This document shows positions 1 through 7,269 of a stretch of DNA of 13,248 nucleotides, piece by piece (position 1 is the first letter of the stretch; each line of letters starts with the position of its first letter). The notes under the pieces are model-generated. The model saw nothing but the letters and a program-made list of their open reading frames with translations. It searched no databases and had not been told where the DNA came from. The position numbers and the translations under genes are program-made. The DNA is from JBIOHJ01 sp044448905 (GTDB taxonomy: Bacteria; Bacteroidota; Bacteroidia; AKYH767-A; OLB10): positions 1 through 13,248 of the forward strand of contig JBIOHJ010000095.1 in NCBI GenBank assembly GCA_044448905.1. The letters are read 5' to 3'.

Positions 1-2
1 AT

Positions 3-2594
3 TTACTATTGGTTGCATTTATTGCAGCCGTGTTTAACCTGTCTGCACAATGGACACCGCAGGTTTCTAACATTACCCCTAACTATTATGTACCGTTTCT
101 TGATGCGGTAAATGAAAACGTTGTTTGGGGAATTGTTGCCGACCCCTTTGCTCAAACTAATCCCGTTGCCGAGTTTACCAAAACAGTTGATGGCGGAGCA
201 ACCTGGATTGGCGGTGCAATTTCTAATGCTGCAAGTCTTGCTCCTTCCTGCATTTTCGGGCTTAATGCCGATACAGCTTGGGTAGCCATGTGGCACGTTG
301 GCGGAGGGCAGGGAAAAATACTGCGTACTGATGATGGCGGAGTTACCTGGAATCACCAGGCAACTGCTTTGTTTAACGCTGGTGGAAATTTTCCAAACTG
401 GGTTTATTTCTGGGATGCCAATAACGGCATTTGCATGGGCGATCCCACTGCTGCATATCTTGAAATTTATACCACTACTGATGGTGGAACTAACTGGGTG
501 CGTACTCCTGATGCCAACATTGCACCCGAATTAGCGGGTGAATTTGGTATTACCGATGTATTTACAACCCAGGGTGACAGCACGCTTTATTTCGGAACCA
601 ACTTTGGAAGGATTTATAAAACTACCGACCGCGGTTTGAACTTTACTGCTGCCAGCACACCCTTTCCTGATTTTATCGGTGCAATCGCTTTTCGCGATGC
701 GAATAACGGCTTATGCCAGAGTGGTGGCGCTACCGGTTCAACTGATGTTGCACGCACTACCGATGGCGGAGCTACCTGGACATTGGTGGGAGCCAATACC
801 AGCGGCATGGCGCTTAAGCTCGGTCTGTGTTATGTACCCGGAACCGTTTCTACTTATTTTATTTCGACACCTGCTGCCGGTGGAGTAATCGGTACTACCT
901 ACAGCCCCAATGACGGCAATGCATGGGTGTTAGTGGATAATTTAATTCACACCGATATTGAATTTGTAAATGACTCTACCGGATGGACGGGCTCGAATGA
1001 ATTGAATGCACCCATGTTCAAATGGACTACTCCTATCACGTTTGCTGCCGATGATGCTGCTTCGGTAAGCATTGATATGGCTGTGAATGTGGGTATCAAT
1101 ACATTTTCTCCTCTGGCAACATTTCAGAATCTTGGTTTAGACACCAATACTTTTGATGTAACGATGAACATAACCGGTGGTTATGCTTCGACTAAAACAA
1201 TTACATCGCTTGGGTTTTTTGATACCCAGCAAATAACTTTCGATCCGTGGACTCCTGCGGCTCCGGGTGCATATACCGTTACTATTTATACATCGCTTGC
1301 CGGTGACCAGAACAACCTGAATGATACGCTTACACTGTTTGTAACTGTTTATCCCGAATTTGAAAATTACGGTTGGGTGAGCAAGCCCCCGGTTACTGCC
1401 GGAACATTTGGTTTGGCAAGCGCATTTAATCCTACCGGAACAGGTTGCGGCACGTCAGGAAATTTATACGCTATTGGCGGTGCTGACTTTACTGCCGTGC
1501 AATCTTTCCTGAATGCATTTAACACCGGGCTTAACAGCTGGGCGGGTGCATCGCCTATGACTTCGCCCAAGTACCAGTTTTCGGCACAGCGGGTGGGTAA
1601 TAAGATTTATGCATCGGGTGGATACAGTGCCGGCTTTACTCCCGATGCGAATACATACATATACGACTTAACTAACTTTTCGTGGAGTAACGGTGCGCCT
1701 ATGCCTACACCGGTTGGCGATTATGCCGTAGGCACGTATAACGATTCGCTCATTTATTACATAGGCGGGTATAACGGGGCAGGCGATGTAAACGAAGTAA
1801 AAATTTATAACACATTTACCAATACATGGAGTGTGGGAACTTCCAAGCTCGGAACAGCAACTGCCGGCTTGCGTGGCGGCATTGTGGGAGATAAAATTGT
1901 GGTGGTTGGCGGTTACTCGCAAATATTAGGCGGACAGGTAGCTGAAGCTCAAATAGGAACCATCAATGCTGCCAACCCTAACACCATTAACTGGGTTGCA
2001 TTACCCGATTACCCGGGCGGACCGGCAGGACGGCTTGGTGGTGGTATTGCGTTTAACGAATATCGCCCGCTGGTTTATTTTACCGGTGGCGATCCTACCG
2101 GACTGGGTATTCAAACCAAATCCGACACATGGGGTTATGATTTAGTTGCCAATGAATGGCAAATTGGCCCGCCTAAAATTACTGCCGTAAGCAACATCTC
2201 TAACCTGGTAGGAATGGTTTATAACGACAGCCTGTGGATTGCTTCGGTTGCCGGTTATGATGGCGCAGTAATAACTACGGTTAACGAATGGCTTAATTTG
2301 GGTGCATGCCCACCGGTAGGAATTAATGAGCTTACCGCTGAGAACAATAACCTGATTTCGGTTTACCCGAACCCGGCAAACAGTGAGCTTACTGTTTTGC
2401 TGAAACAAAATAATGAACTTGAAAGTGTTTTGGTTTTAGATATATCGGGAAGAGTTATTATGGAGCAGGCAGTTACTAACGGTGCGAATATGCTCAAATT
2501 GAATATACGCAGTTTAGATGCAGGAGTTTATTTTATTAGTGTTGCCGGAAATGATGGCAGCCGCAGTGGCCATACTAAGTTTGTGAAGGAATAG
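3..2594 (+). CDS. Secreted T9SS protein with BNR-type and Kelch-type propellers (5' end cut off)
   Basis: The frame is open to the left window edge. The first residues read LLLVAFIAAVFNLSAQW, the hydrophobic core and probable SA|Q cleavage site of a Sec signal peptide whose Met and basic start lie outside the window. The TTG at 9 is therefore unlikely to be the true start. Numbering from that TTG (861 residues), five BNR/Ycf48-like motifs of the T-D-G-G-x-T-W type occur near 59-66, 107-114, 157-163, 205-211 and 250-257. A beta-sandwich, CARDB-like stretch spans about 345-450. Kelch-like blades follow, with hydrophobic-G-G at 488-491, 536-538, 585-587, 633-635 and 691-694. A T9SS type A sorting domain spans about 782-861: it begins VYPNPA, contains DISGRV and LDAGVYFISV, and ends in a basic, Gly-rich tail. 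Such tails direct export through the type IX system and surface attachment or release. The ligand or enzymatic activity is unknown; catalytic residues are not evident. A strong terminator follows. Confidence 0.9.
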   Translation, partial: LLLVAFIAAVFNLSAQWTPQVSNITPNYYVPFLDAVNENVVWGIVADPFAQTNPVAEFTKTVDGGATWIGGAISNAASLAPSCIFGLNADTAWVAMWHVGGGQGKILRTDDGGVTWNHQATALFNAGGNFPNWVYFWDANNGICMGDPTAAYLEIYTTTDGGTNWVRTPDANIAPELAGEFGITDVFTTQGDSTLYFGTNFGRIYKTTDRGLNFTAASTPFPDFIGAIAFRDANNGLCQSGGATGSTDVARTTDGGATWTLVGANTSGMALKLGLCYVPGTVSTYFISTPAAGGVIGTTYSPNDGNAWVLVDNLIHTDIEFVNDSTGWTGSNELNAPMFKWTTPITFAADDAASVSIDMAVNVGINTFSPLATFQNLGLDTNTFDVTMNITGGYASTKTITSLGFFDTQQITFDPWTPAAPGAYTVTIYTSLAGDQNNLNDTLTLFVTVYPEFENYGWVSKPPVTAGTFGLASAFNPTGTGCGTSGNLYAIGGADFTAVQSFLNAFNTGLNSWAGASPMTSPKYQFSAQRVGNKIYASGGYSAGFTPDANTYIYDLTNFSWSNGAPMPTPVGDYAVGTYNDSLIYYIGGYNGAGDVNEVKIYNTFTNTWSVGTSKLGTATAGLRGGIVGDKIVVVGGYSQILGGQVAEAQIGTINAANPNTINWVALPDYPGGPAGRLGGGIAFNEYRPLVYFTGGDPTGLGIQTKSDTWGYDLVANEWQIGPPKITAVSNISNLVGMVYNDSLWIASVAGYDGAVITTVNEWLNLGACPPVGINELTAENNNLISVYPNPANSELTVLLKQNNELESVLVLDISGRVIMEQAVTNGANMLKLNIRSLDAGVYFISVAGNDGSRSGHTKFVKE

Positions 2595-2616
2595 GAACCG
2601 GAATTTTATTTACCTG

Positions 2617-2657
2617 AACAAAACAGGCGCAGCAGTAAATGTTGCGCCTGTTTTGTT
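2617..2657 (+). terminator. Rho-independent terminator, perfect 15-bp stem
   Basis: AACAAAACAGGCGCA (2617-2631) pairs without mismatch with TGCGCCTGTTTTGTT (2643-2657) around an 11-nt loop. The descending arm ends in a T-rich tract. It lies 22 bp after the stop of the T9SS protein. Because the A-tract on the other arm mirrors the T-tract, it could also stop transcription coming from the right. Confidence 0.88.
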
Positions 2658-2667
2658 TAAAGGAAAG

Positions 2668-2919
2668 TCGATGAGATAAAAATGTAAACCGATAAGGAAA
2701 AAGGTTAGACCGATAGCTTAAAAGGTTTGGCCGATGAGTAAAAAGAGTAGACCGATGGCTTAACAGGCTTGACCGATATAATAAAAGGTTAGACCGATGG
2801 GTTAACAGGCTTGACCGATACGATAAAAGGGTAGACCGATGCCTTAAAAGGCTTGACCGATACGACCAAAGGATAGACCGATGAGCCTAAAGATTAGACC
2901 GATACGGGGTTAGGATTAA
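2668..2919. repeat. Array of twelve degenerate 21-bp tandem repeats
   Basis: Twelve consecutive units start at 2668, 2689, 2710, 2731, 2752, 2773, 2794, 2815, 2836, 2857, 2878 and 2899, each exactly 21 bp long with no indel. Every unit begins CCGAT (TCGAT in the first). The inner part is mostly A-rich (TAAAAGG-like), and most units end in TAGA or TTGA. From the fifth unit a two-unit alternation is visible: GGCTTAACAGGCTTGA-like and ATAATAAAAGGTTAGA-like bodies take turns, giving a 42-bp higher-order period. There are no unique spacers, so it is not a CRISPR. All three plus-strand frames hit stops. One minus-strand frame stays open through ten units but has no ATG start. Confidence 0.9.
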
Positions 2920-3059
2920 GAAAAATATTGAAAATGAATAAATTAACAGGCGGTTAATAACTTTCAGTAGGAAAATCCAAAAACGGCTGTTAGGTTTGAT
3001 GTGCTTTTCATCTATTATGTCTAACCAGTCCTTCCCCAAAGGACACAAAACTTAAAAAC
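2920..3059 (+). promoter_or_regulatory. Leader region with possible -7 box before the hypothetical gene
   Basis: This 140-bp stretch separates the repeat array from the next start codon. TAGGTTTG at 2991-2998 fits the Bacteroidota -7 consensus TAnnTTTG, about 60 nt before the ATG at 3060. No TTTG-type -33 element at normal spacing is visible, so the promoter call is weak. No Shine-Dalgarno sequence precedes the ATG; the bases before it are A-rich, as is usual in this phylum. Confidence 0.3.
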
Positions 3060-3998
3060 ATGAGTGAAGAAATCAAAGCAAAGTACCCATGCACAGAAGT
3101 TGAATTGTATTCGATTTCTGATTTGGCAATTAACAATTTAGAAGCAGACCTGTTAGCCTTTGCAGCCAAGAAGGCAAAATACACAGCGCTGTTTGTTACC
3201 GACCTGCGCGGATTGAGAAGAACCGCAATGGTACTACCCGATGAAGAAACGCGGAACAGCACGCACCAGACTTTAAAAAACCTGCTGCCGAACCTTGCTG
3301 AACCATGCAAAGACAATTTTAATGACCTGAAAGGGTATATACGTGACGGTTGGCCAGGTGAAAACCCGGTGCCGCGTTATGAGGCTGCCGGTTTGATTAA
3401 GTATAATAATATAGGAACGAATAACTGGGAGAATGTTGTTGGAATGAATGAAAGCATGAACCAGTTTATTGCAGACAATACCGCTATACTTACAGCACCG
3501 GGAGGAATGCCCGGAACTTTTGCCGCTAAAGTAACTACAGATACTGACGCATTTGAAGACACTTATGGCGATTACAAGACTTCTCGGGAAACGGGAACGG
3601 CACGCGCTGAAAAAGTTAAGGCAAATAATAATTTATATGATGCTGTGATTGAATTTCAGAAGGACGGTGTTGAAATGGTTTTCAGAAAAGATGAGGCGAA
3701 CCAGAAGCGTTATATTTTTAGCGCGCTGAAAGATATTGTTTCGCCACCGGGAAGCGCAAGCCTGAAAGTTACGATTAAGAATGCACTGGATGTTCTGATA
3801 CAGGATAAGCCAGTAACTATTAAAAAGTTTGGCGCAGCTCCGATTTTGGGAAGAACTAACGCTGAGGGTGTAGCCCTTTTTCCAAGTGTTGATGCAGGCA
3901 CGTATGACGGAGAAGTAGATAATAATGGTGTGCCGGTGAGGTTTACAAAGGATGTGAATACGGGAGTTGATGCAAGGGTGGTTGTGAAGTTTGAGTAA
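3060..3998 (+). CDS. Hypothetical protein: helical N-terminal region plus C-terminal Ig-like domain
   Basis: The product has 312 residues, no signal peptide and no membrane segment, so it is probably cytoplasmic. I do not recognise a named family. Residues about 15-225 look mainly helical, with long charged stretches such as 29-42 and 180-215. Residues about 231-312 (from SASLKVTIKNALD) read like a carboxypeptidase-regulatory-like/Ig-type beta-sandwich: TIKNALDVLIQDKPVTI, then a GRTNAEGVALFP turn, then a Y-D-G-E-V strand and a final VDARVVVKF strand. In the Bacteroidota such domains are usually found in exported proteins, so a leaderless one is somewhat unusual. The ATG at 3060 begins MSEEIKAKYP after an A-rich leader. 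The gene follows a 21-bp repeat array and ends at a strong bidirectional terminator. The function is unknown. Confidence 0.82.
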   Translation: MSEEIKAKYPCTEVELYSISDLAINNLEADLLAFAAKKAKYTALFVTDLRGLRRTAMVLPDEETRNSTHQTLKNLLPNLAEPCKDNFNDLKGYIRDGWPGENPVPRYEAAGLIKYNNIGTNNWENVVGMNESMNQFIADNTAILTAPGGMPGTFAAKVTTDTDAFEDTYGDYKTSRETGTARAEKVKANNNLYDAVIEFQKDGVEMVFRKDEANQKRYIFSALKDIVSPPGSASLKVTIKNALDVLIQDKPVTIKKFGAAPILGRTNAEGVALFPSVDAGTYDGEVDNNGVPVRFTKDVNTGVDARVVVKFE

Positions 3999-4008
3999 TG
4001 CCGCACAG

Positions 4009-4048
4009 AAAACAAAGAACCCCGCATTCCTGCGGGGTTCTTTGTTTT
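4009..4048. terminator. Bidirectional terminator shared by two convergent genes
   Basis: AAAACAAAGAACCCCGCA (4009-4026) pairs perfectly over 18 bp with TGCGGGGTTCTTTGTTTT (4031-4048) around a TTCC loop. A-rich and T-rich arms flank a GC-rich core, so it works as a rho-independent terminator in both directions. It lies 10 bp after the stop of the plus-strand gene, and its edge overlaps the stop codon of the convergent minus-strand gene (4047-4049). Confidence 0.93.
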
Positions 4049-4484
4049 AAAGATGCTTCCACCAATTTTTGCTTTCCTCTTTTAATAGGTTTTTAATATT
4101 CTCGTTTTCGGCTAATTTTTTTTCGTAATCTTTATTTTCTTCTCTTTCTTGATCTTTTTCTTTATTGAGATTGTTCCAGTATATATTTCGTTCTTCCTTA
4201 CTCATAACTACGTACTCAACTCCCCATTTCCATTTCTTTTTTCCATCAAGAATATCCAGCAAACAGTCCAAGCAAAACGGATTAAGTTGTTCTTTGGGAT
4301 TTTCATCGGTGTAAGGTTTTCCGCATTCAGGGCAAAACTCAGTCGCATTAGGCAAACATGAAATACATATATCAAGACCCTTGATATGATAAACTATTTC
4401 GGCATCTGTTATATATGAAGAACATTTATCACAATTCACGTGTTCTGATGTAATACCGTCTGCTGTTTCATACCTCGTACTCAT
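4047..4484 (-). CDS. Small protein with two four-cysteine zinc sites and a charged C-terminal helix
   Basis: The product has 145 residues and no signal peptide. Four C-x2-C pairs are present: C18/C21, C40/C43, C51/C54 and C71/C74. Successive pairs fit two treble-clef or zinc-ribbon-like sites: CDKC with CISC, then CPEC (followed by G) with CLDC. Residues about 95-138 are dense in K and E (SKEERN, NKEKDQEREENKDYEKK), predicting a long charged helix or coiled coil, and the protein ends in NWWKHL. The spacing is typical of small zinc-binding or adaptor proteins, but I cannot assign a family or a partner. It is transcribed toward the preceding gene and shares its terminator. Upstream, the octamer TACTTTCG on the minus strand may be the -7 promoter box. 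The function is unknown. Confidence 0.8.
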   Translation of the reverse strand: MSTRYETADGITSEHVNCDKCSSYITDAEIVYHIKGLDICISCLPNATEFCPECGKPYTDENPKEQLNPFCLDCLLDILDGKKKWKWGVEYVVMSKEERNIYWNNLNKEKDQEREENKDYEKKLAENENIKNLLKEESKNWWKHL

Positions 4485-4504
4485 CTGTTTAAATTTTAGA
4501 AAAA

Positions 4505-4512
4505 CGAAAGTA
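4505..4512 (-). promoter_or_regulatory. Possible -7 promoter box of the Zn-site gene
   Basis: Read on the minus strand, this is TACTTTCG, one base from the Bacteroidota -7 consensus TAnnTTTG, and about 20 nt before the ATG. No clear -33 TTTG is visible. The same octamer precedes the YfhO gene at 11901. Confidence 0.35.
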
Positions 4513-4835
4513 CAATTTTTCTTGATTTGTTTAAATTCTCTTTACTTGCCTGTTTTCTTTTTAAAATTTGAAATTCGCTTTTGCGAATTGATTCTTACGC
4601 ACTTGCCTTTCGCTTTTGTCACTTTTTTCCTTGATGAAAAAAGTAACCAAAAAAATCAAGACAAAAATATGCTTCAGCGCACGGGCAACTGCAGGCTCGC
4701 ATTTTTGTCGGACTGGCGCGCGGAGTTCTTAGATGGCAGAGTGGGGAATAAAAATTACTTTTGGTGATGAATTATTTCAGTAACCCTGCGAAATTGCAGG
4801 AGACATGAAAGTAAAAAATGGTGAAATAATATTTT
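4513..4835. repeat. Non-coding segment with inverted repeats, probable dispersed intergenic element
   Basis: No convincing gene is seen between the Zn-site gene and the nuclease gene. Positions 4572-4578 and 4583-4589 form a perfect 7-bp hairpin (AATTCGC, TTTT loop, GCGAATT). Positions 4618-4629 and 4636-4647 form a 12-bp stem with one mismatch (GTCACTTTTTTC, loop CTTGAT, GAAAAAAGTAAC). A GC-rich stretch at about 4675-4735 follows, containing CTGGCGCGCGG (4713-4723). An 81-codon frame runs across it, but it mirrors the hairpin sequence and looks spurious. From memory, similar text occurs between genes in other Bacteroidota; this would need a search to confirm. Confidence 0.45.
4756..4763 (+). 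promoter_or_regulatory. Possible -7 promoter box of the nuclease gene
   Basis: TACTTTTG matches the Bacteroidota TAnnTTTG -7 consensus exactly and lies about 72 nt before the nuclease ATG. A -33 TTTG at standard spacing is missing, so the match could be by chance in AT-rich DNA. Confidence 0.35.
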
Positions 4836-5819
4836 ATGCTCACTGATTTTATTCAAGAAACCGATGTTCGGAAAAAATTGAATGAATTATTTCCGAAGCC
4901 AAAATTAGTTAAACCTGATTTCGCTTTTCCTTCATCAATTCCGTACAATGCCCGCTTGCTTGGTAATGCAATTGAATATTATATTCACCTGAAGTATGAT
5001 TTCTTAAACAAAACAGGAGATAACCACACAATAATTAATGAATTGATTGAAAATTTTTTTCCATTAATAGGTAACCATTTTAATAATTATAAAAACCCCT
5101 ACAGATGCTTTTTAAAACATATGCACAATTACCATTGGTTTACAACAGTGAAATATTACATAGATGGTAAATTTGAAACGAATGAATATTCTTTTAAGAA
5201 TGATGGAAAAACAGATAGAATTAATTTAATGGATATATTTTTGGGAGTGGTTGGCGCTTTTGATGAACTAAAAAAGTTTCATAAGAATGGAAAGGAAACT
5301 AATAAATTTATTGAAAGCATTTTGATTTTGGCTAAAATACTTCCGGGATTCCGAATGCATAGCATGGGCAATGAACCGCTAAATGTTTCGAGAAACGATA
5401 AAATTACTTTTCAAAGATTAATTAAACTTTTACCTAAAAATTTATTTAAAAAAAGAAAAGATTTCAAAAGATACCCAGCAATCGGATATGGTTATATACT
5501 GGGAAGGCCAGATTTTTTAATTGATAATGAATTATTGGAAATTAAAACTTCAAAAGATTTTTTCTGCCGGAGCGACTTCAACCAAGTATTGATGTATTAT
5601 CTAATATACAAAATGCAAAGAAAAATGTATAAAAGACAGGGTGTGATGATTGAAAAAGTGTCTATACTATATCCCTTGTACAAAAGTAAAATTGAATTAA
5701 ATTTAAACGAGGTGATTAATAGAAAAAACTATTCAGCGTTTTTAAAATTTTTTGAAACTAAAAAAAATAGCTTTGACCATCTATTTCCAAAAAATTCCAG
5801 ATTGAGGGAGAATAATTAA
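4836..5819 (+). CDS. PD-(D/E)XK (RecB/Cas4-like) nuclease family protein
   Basis: The product has 327 residues, is very rich in Lys, Asn and Ile, and is encoded by AT-rich DNA. Its C-terminal third shows the order of a PD-(D/E)XK nuclease: GYGYILGRPDF with catalytic-type D226, then LLEIKTSK with E235-x-K237, then QVLMYYL with Q250 and Y254, the Q-x3-Y motif of RecB/Cas4-type nucleases. An N-terminal helix LLGNAIEYYIHLKY (41-54) sits where that class has its G-x3-(H/E) helix. The expected role is metal-dependent cleavage of DNA, but no helicase domain or Fe-S cysteine cluster is present, so it is not a true RecB or Cas4. Residues 55-215 are not recognised. The next gene, on the same strand 109 bp away, is a putAbiC-like protein, which suggests a defence role (inference). 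The nuclease fold is fairly secure, the biological role is not. Confidence 0.78.
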   Translation: MLTDFIQETDVRKKLNELFPKPKLVKPDFAFPSSIPYNARLLGNAIEYYIHLKYDFLNKTGDNHTIINELIENFFPLIGNHFNNYKNPYRCFLKHMHNYHWFTTVKYYIDGKFETNEYSFKNDGKTDRINLMDIFLGVVGAFDELKKFHKNGKETNKFIESILILAKILPGFRMHSMGNEPLNVSRNDKITFQRLIKLLPKNLFKKRKDFKRYPAIGYGYILGRPDFLIDNELLEIKTSKDFFCRSDFNQVLMYYLIYKMQRKMYKRQGVMIEKVSILYPLYKSKIELNLNEVINRKNYSAFLKFFETKKNSFDHLFPKNSRLRENN

Positions 5820-5872
5820 TTAGAAGAAGAAGGGAAATTGAATTTATGAAGAAAAATATTTTTGAAATTAAT

Positions 5873-5900
5873 CCCCTAAGGAGTTTGGAATTCTTAGGGG
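5873..5900 (+). other. Hairpin between the nuclease and putAbiC-like genes
   Basis: CCCCTAAG (5873-5880) pairs with CTTAGGGG (5893-5900), extended inward by one G-T and one A-T pair, leaving an 8-nt loop. The sequence after it is GGTAAAAAACC, not a T-run, so it does not look like an efficient plus-strand terminator. It may be an attenuating or processing hairpin in a shared transcript, since the putAbiC-like ATG lies only 28 nt further on. Confidence 0.5.
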
Positions 5901-5928
5901 GGTAAAAAACCAGATATAATCAAGTGAA

Positions 5929-7221
5929 ATGCTAAATAAAATAAATTGGAAAATATTATTTTGGATTTCAGGTTTTGTTGCTTTAATATCTATTGGTTGT
6001 TATATCTATCAATTTCATCAATTTAATTTTTCGGATACAACAAATAGCTGGGGAAATTTCGGTAGTTACATAGGTGGTGTTTTAGGAACTCTACTTTCAT
6101 TTGTAAGTATCTTATTAATACTTTATTCGATAAGAGAACAAAAAGAATCTTCCTATAAGCAACAATTTGAGAGTTCCTTTTTTAATTTGGTTGAGTTGCA
6201 TAAAAATACAATTCACAATATAGAGGAAAAGAAAGGAGATTTATTTTTAAAGTCAATGCCAAAATCTGAAGAAACTCTTAAGTCATATAATTTGTTAAAA
6301 GCAATGATGATTGCTGAGAATACTAAAATGGATGCTTATTGGTATATTCAAGCATATAGCGGAAATATGTCAAGTGGATTATATGGATATAATTATAGAG
6401 CTTTAAACAATCATTTTATTCAAACAAGAGATTTCTTAAATATTTTGATAAATAATATTTCGGATATTCTTGAATTTATTAATAACTCAAACCTCTTAAT
6501 TCAAGAAAAAGAATTTTATAGGAGGATTTTAAAAAATAATTTATCCGATGGAGAAAAATTTTTCTTTATACTTTTTTTTAAACAAATAGATAATAAACTA
6601 AAAGAAAGATTTACGGTTGACGAAGTGAAAGAAATATGTGGACCTAAAGAATGGATGCTTAAGTATTTGACTTTACATGATGAATTTCCTTTTTGCATAC
6701 CCGGGATTTGTGTAGACGATTTTTCAAATTTATGGTATCCAAAAAACCATTATAGAATTTCAGCTTTAGAATTATTTGAAAAACGTTTATATTATGTAGT
6801 CAAATTAAAAAACTTAGGAATTAAATTAATTGAATACATCATATCCATAAATAATGCAGATTCTATTTTATTTAAATTCCCAAATGATGGAGTGAGTTTT
6901 AGAAGAAATACGTACGAAATTGATATTAATAAATATTTTAAGGATTTTTTACTTAAGGATAAATCTAATCCATTTTATCAGCCGATTACATTCAGGAATG
7001 CCCTTAAAGAATATTGCGATTCGAATGATAATTTTGAATTAAATATGAATATAATCATAGAATTGAATAATAAAAAATTTTCAATTTCCGATGATATTAA
7101 ATTTCAGTTTCAAGGGAATGGAGAAATTAGGCTAAATATAAATTCTCAAGAAAACATTTCTTGGGAACAAAATTGGATGATATTGTCCTTTAAAGATTAT
7201 AGCGGAAAACAAGCAAGTTGA
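5929..7221 (+). CDS. Two-TM putative phage abortive-infection protein (putAbiC-like)
   Basis: The product has 430 residues. Two membrane segments lie at about 9-27 and 47-67; the second sits in the characteristic stretch WGNFGSYIGGVLGTLLSF, followed by an amphipathic helix with Q-x2-F-E-x-S-F-F-N-L-V-E-L-H (about 78-91). A later block, YRRILKNNLSDGEKFFFILFF (197-217, with the L-x2-G-E-K-F-F core), matches the ordering of the putAbiC family, named for resemblance to lactococcal AbiC. Most of the protein is therefore a cytoplasmic domain on a two-helix membrane anchor. The family is linked to growth arrest or death on phage infection; the mechanism is not settled. The gene is AT-rich like the preceding nuclease gene and shares its orientation. 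Start: ATG at 5929 gives MLNKINWKIL just before TM1. Family assignment rests on pattern recognition, not a search. Confidence 0.78.
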   Translation: MLNKINWKILFWISGFVALISIGCYIYQFHQFNFSDTTNSWGNFGSYIGGVLGTLLSFVSILLILYSIREQKESSYKQQFESSFFNLVELHKNTIHNIEEKKGDLFLKSMPKSEETLKSYNLLKAMMIAENTKMDAYWYIQAYSGNMSSGLYGYNYRALNNHFIQTRDFLNILINNISDILEFINNSNLLIQEKEFYRRILKNNLSDGEKFFFILFFKQIDNKLKERFTVDEVKEICGPKEWMLKYLTLHDEFPFCIPGICVDDFSNLWYPKNHYRISALELFEKRLYYVVKLKNLGIKLIEYIISINNADSILFKFPNDGVSFRRNTYEIDINKYFKDFLLKDKSNPFYQPITFRNALKEYCDSNDNFELNMNIIIELNNKKFSISDDIKFQFQGNGEIRLNINSQENISWEQNWMILSFKDYSGKQAS

Positions 7222-7269
7222 ATCCTTTCAGATTTTTTTTAGAAAGTTTATTATGAAACACGGACGCAA

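Noticed and set aside
9..11. TTG at 9 as the real start of the first gene
   Set aside because: The frame continues upstream with LL in the hydrophobic core of a signal peptide, so the gene is cut by the window edge.
2668..2919. CRISPR array
   Set aside because: Units are contiguous 21-bp degenerate repeats with no unique spacers, and no cas genes are present.
4522..4767. 81-codon open frame between the Zn-site gene and the nuclease gene
   Set aside because: It runs through two hairpins and a GC-rich tract, shows no domain, and looks like read-through of a non-coding repeat element.
4836..5819. Cas4 identity for the nuclease
   Set aside because: The D/ExK/QxxxY order fits the superfamily, but the Fe-S cysteine cluster of Cas4 and any CRISPR context are missing.
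7222..7260. Terminator after the putAbiC-like gene
   Set aside because: CTTTC and GAAAG flank an 8-T run, but the stem is only 5 bp with a long loop, too weak to call.
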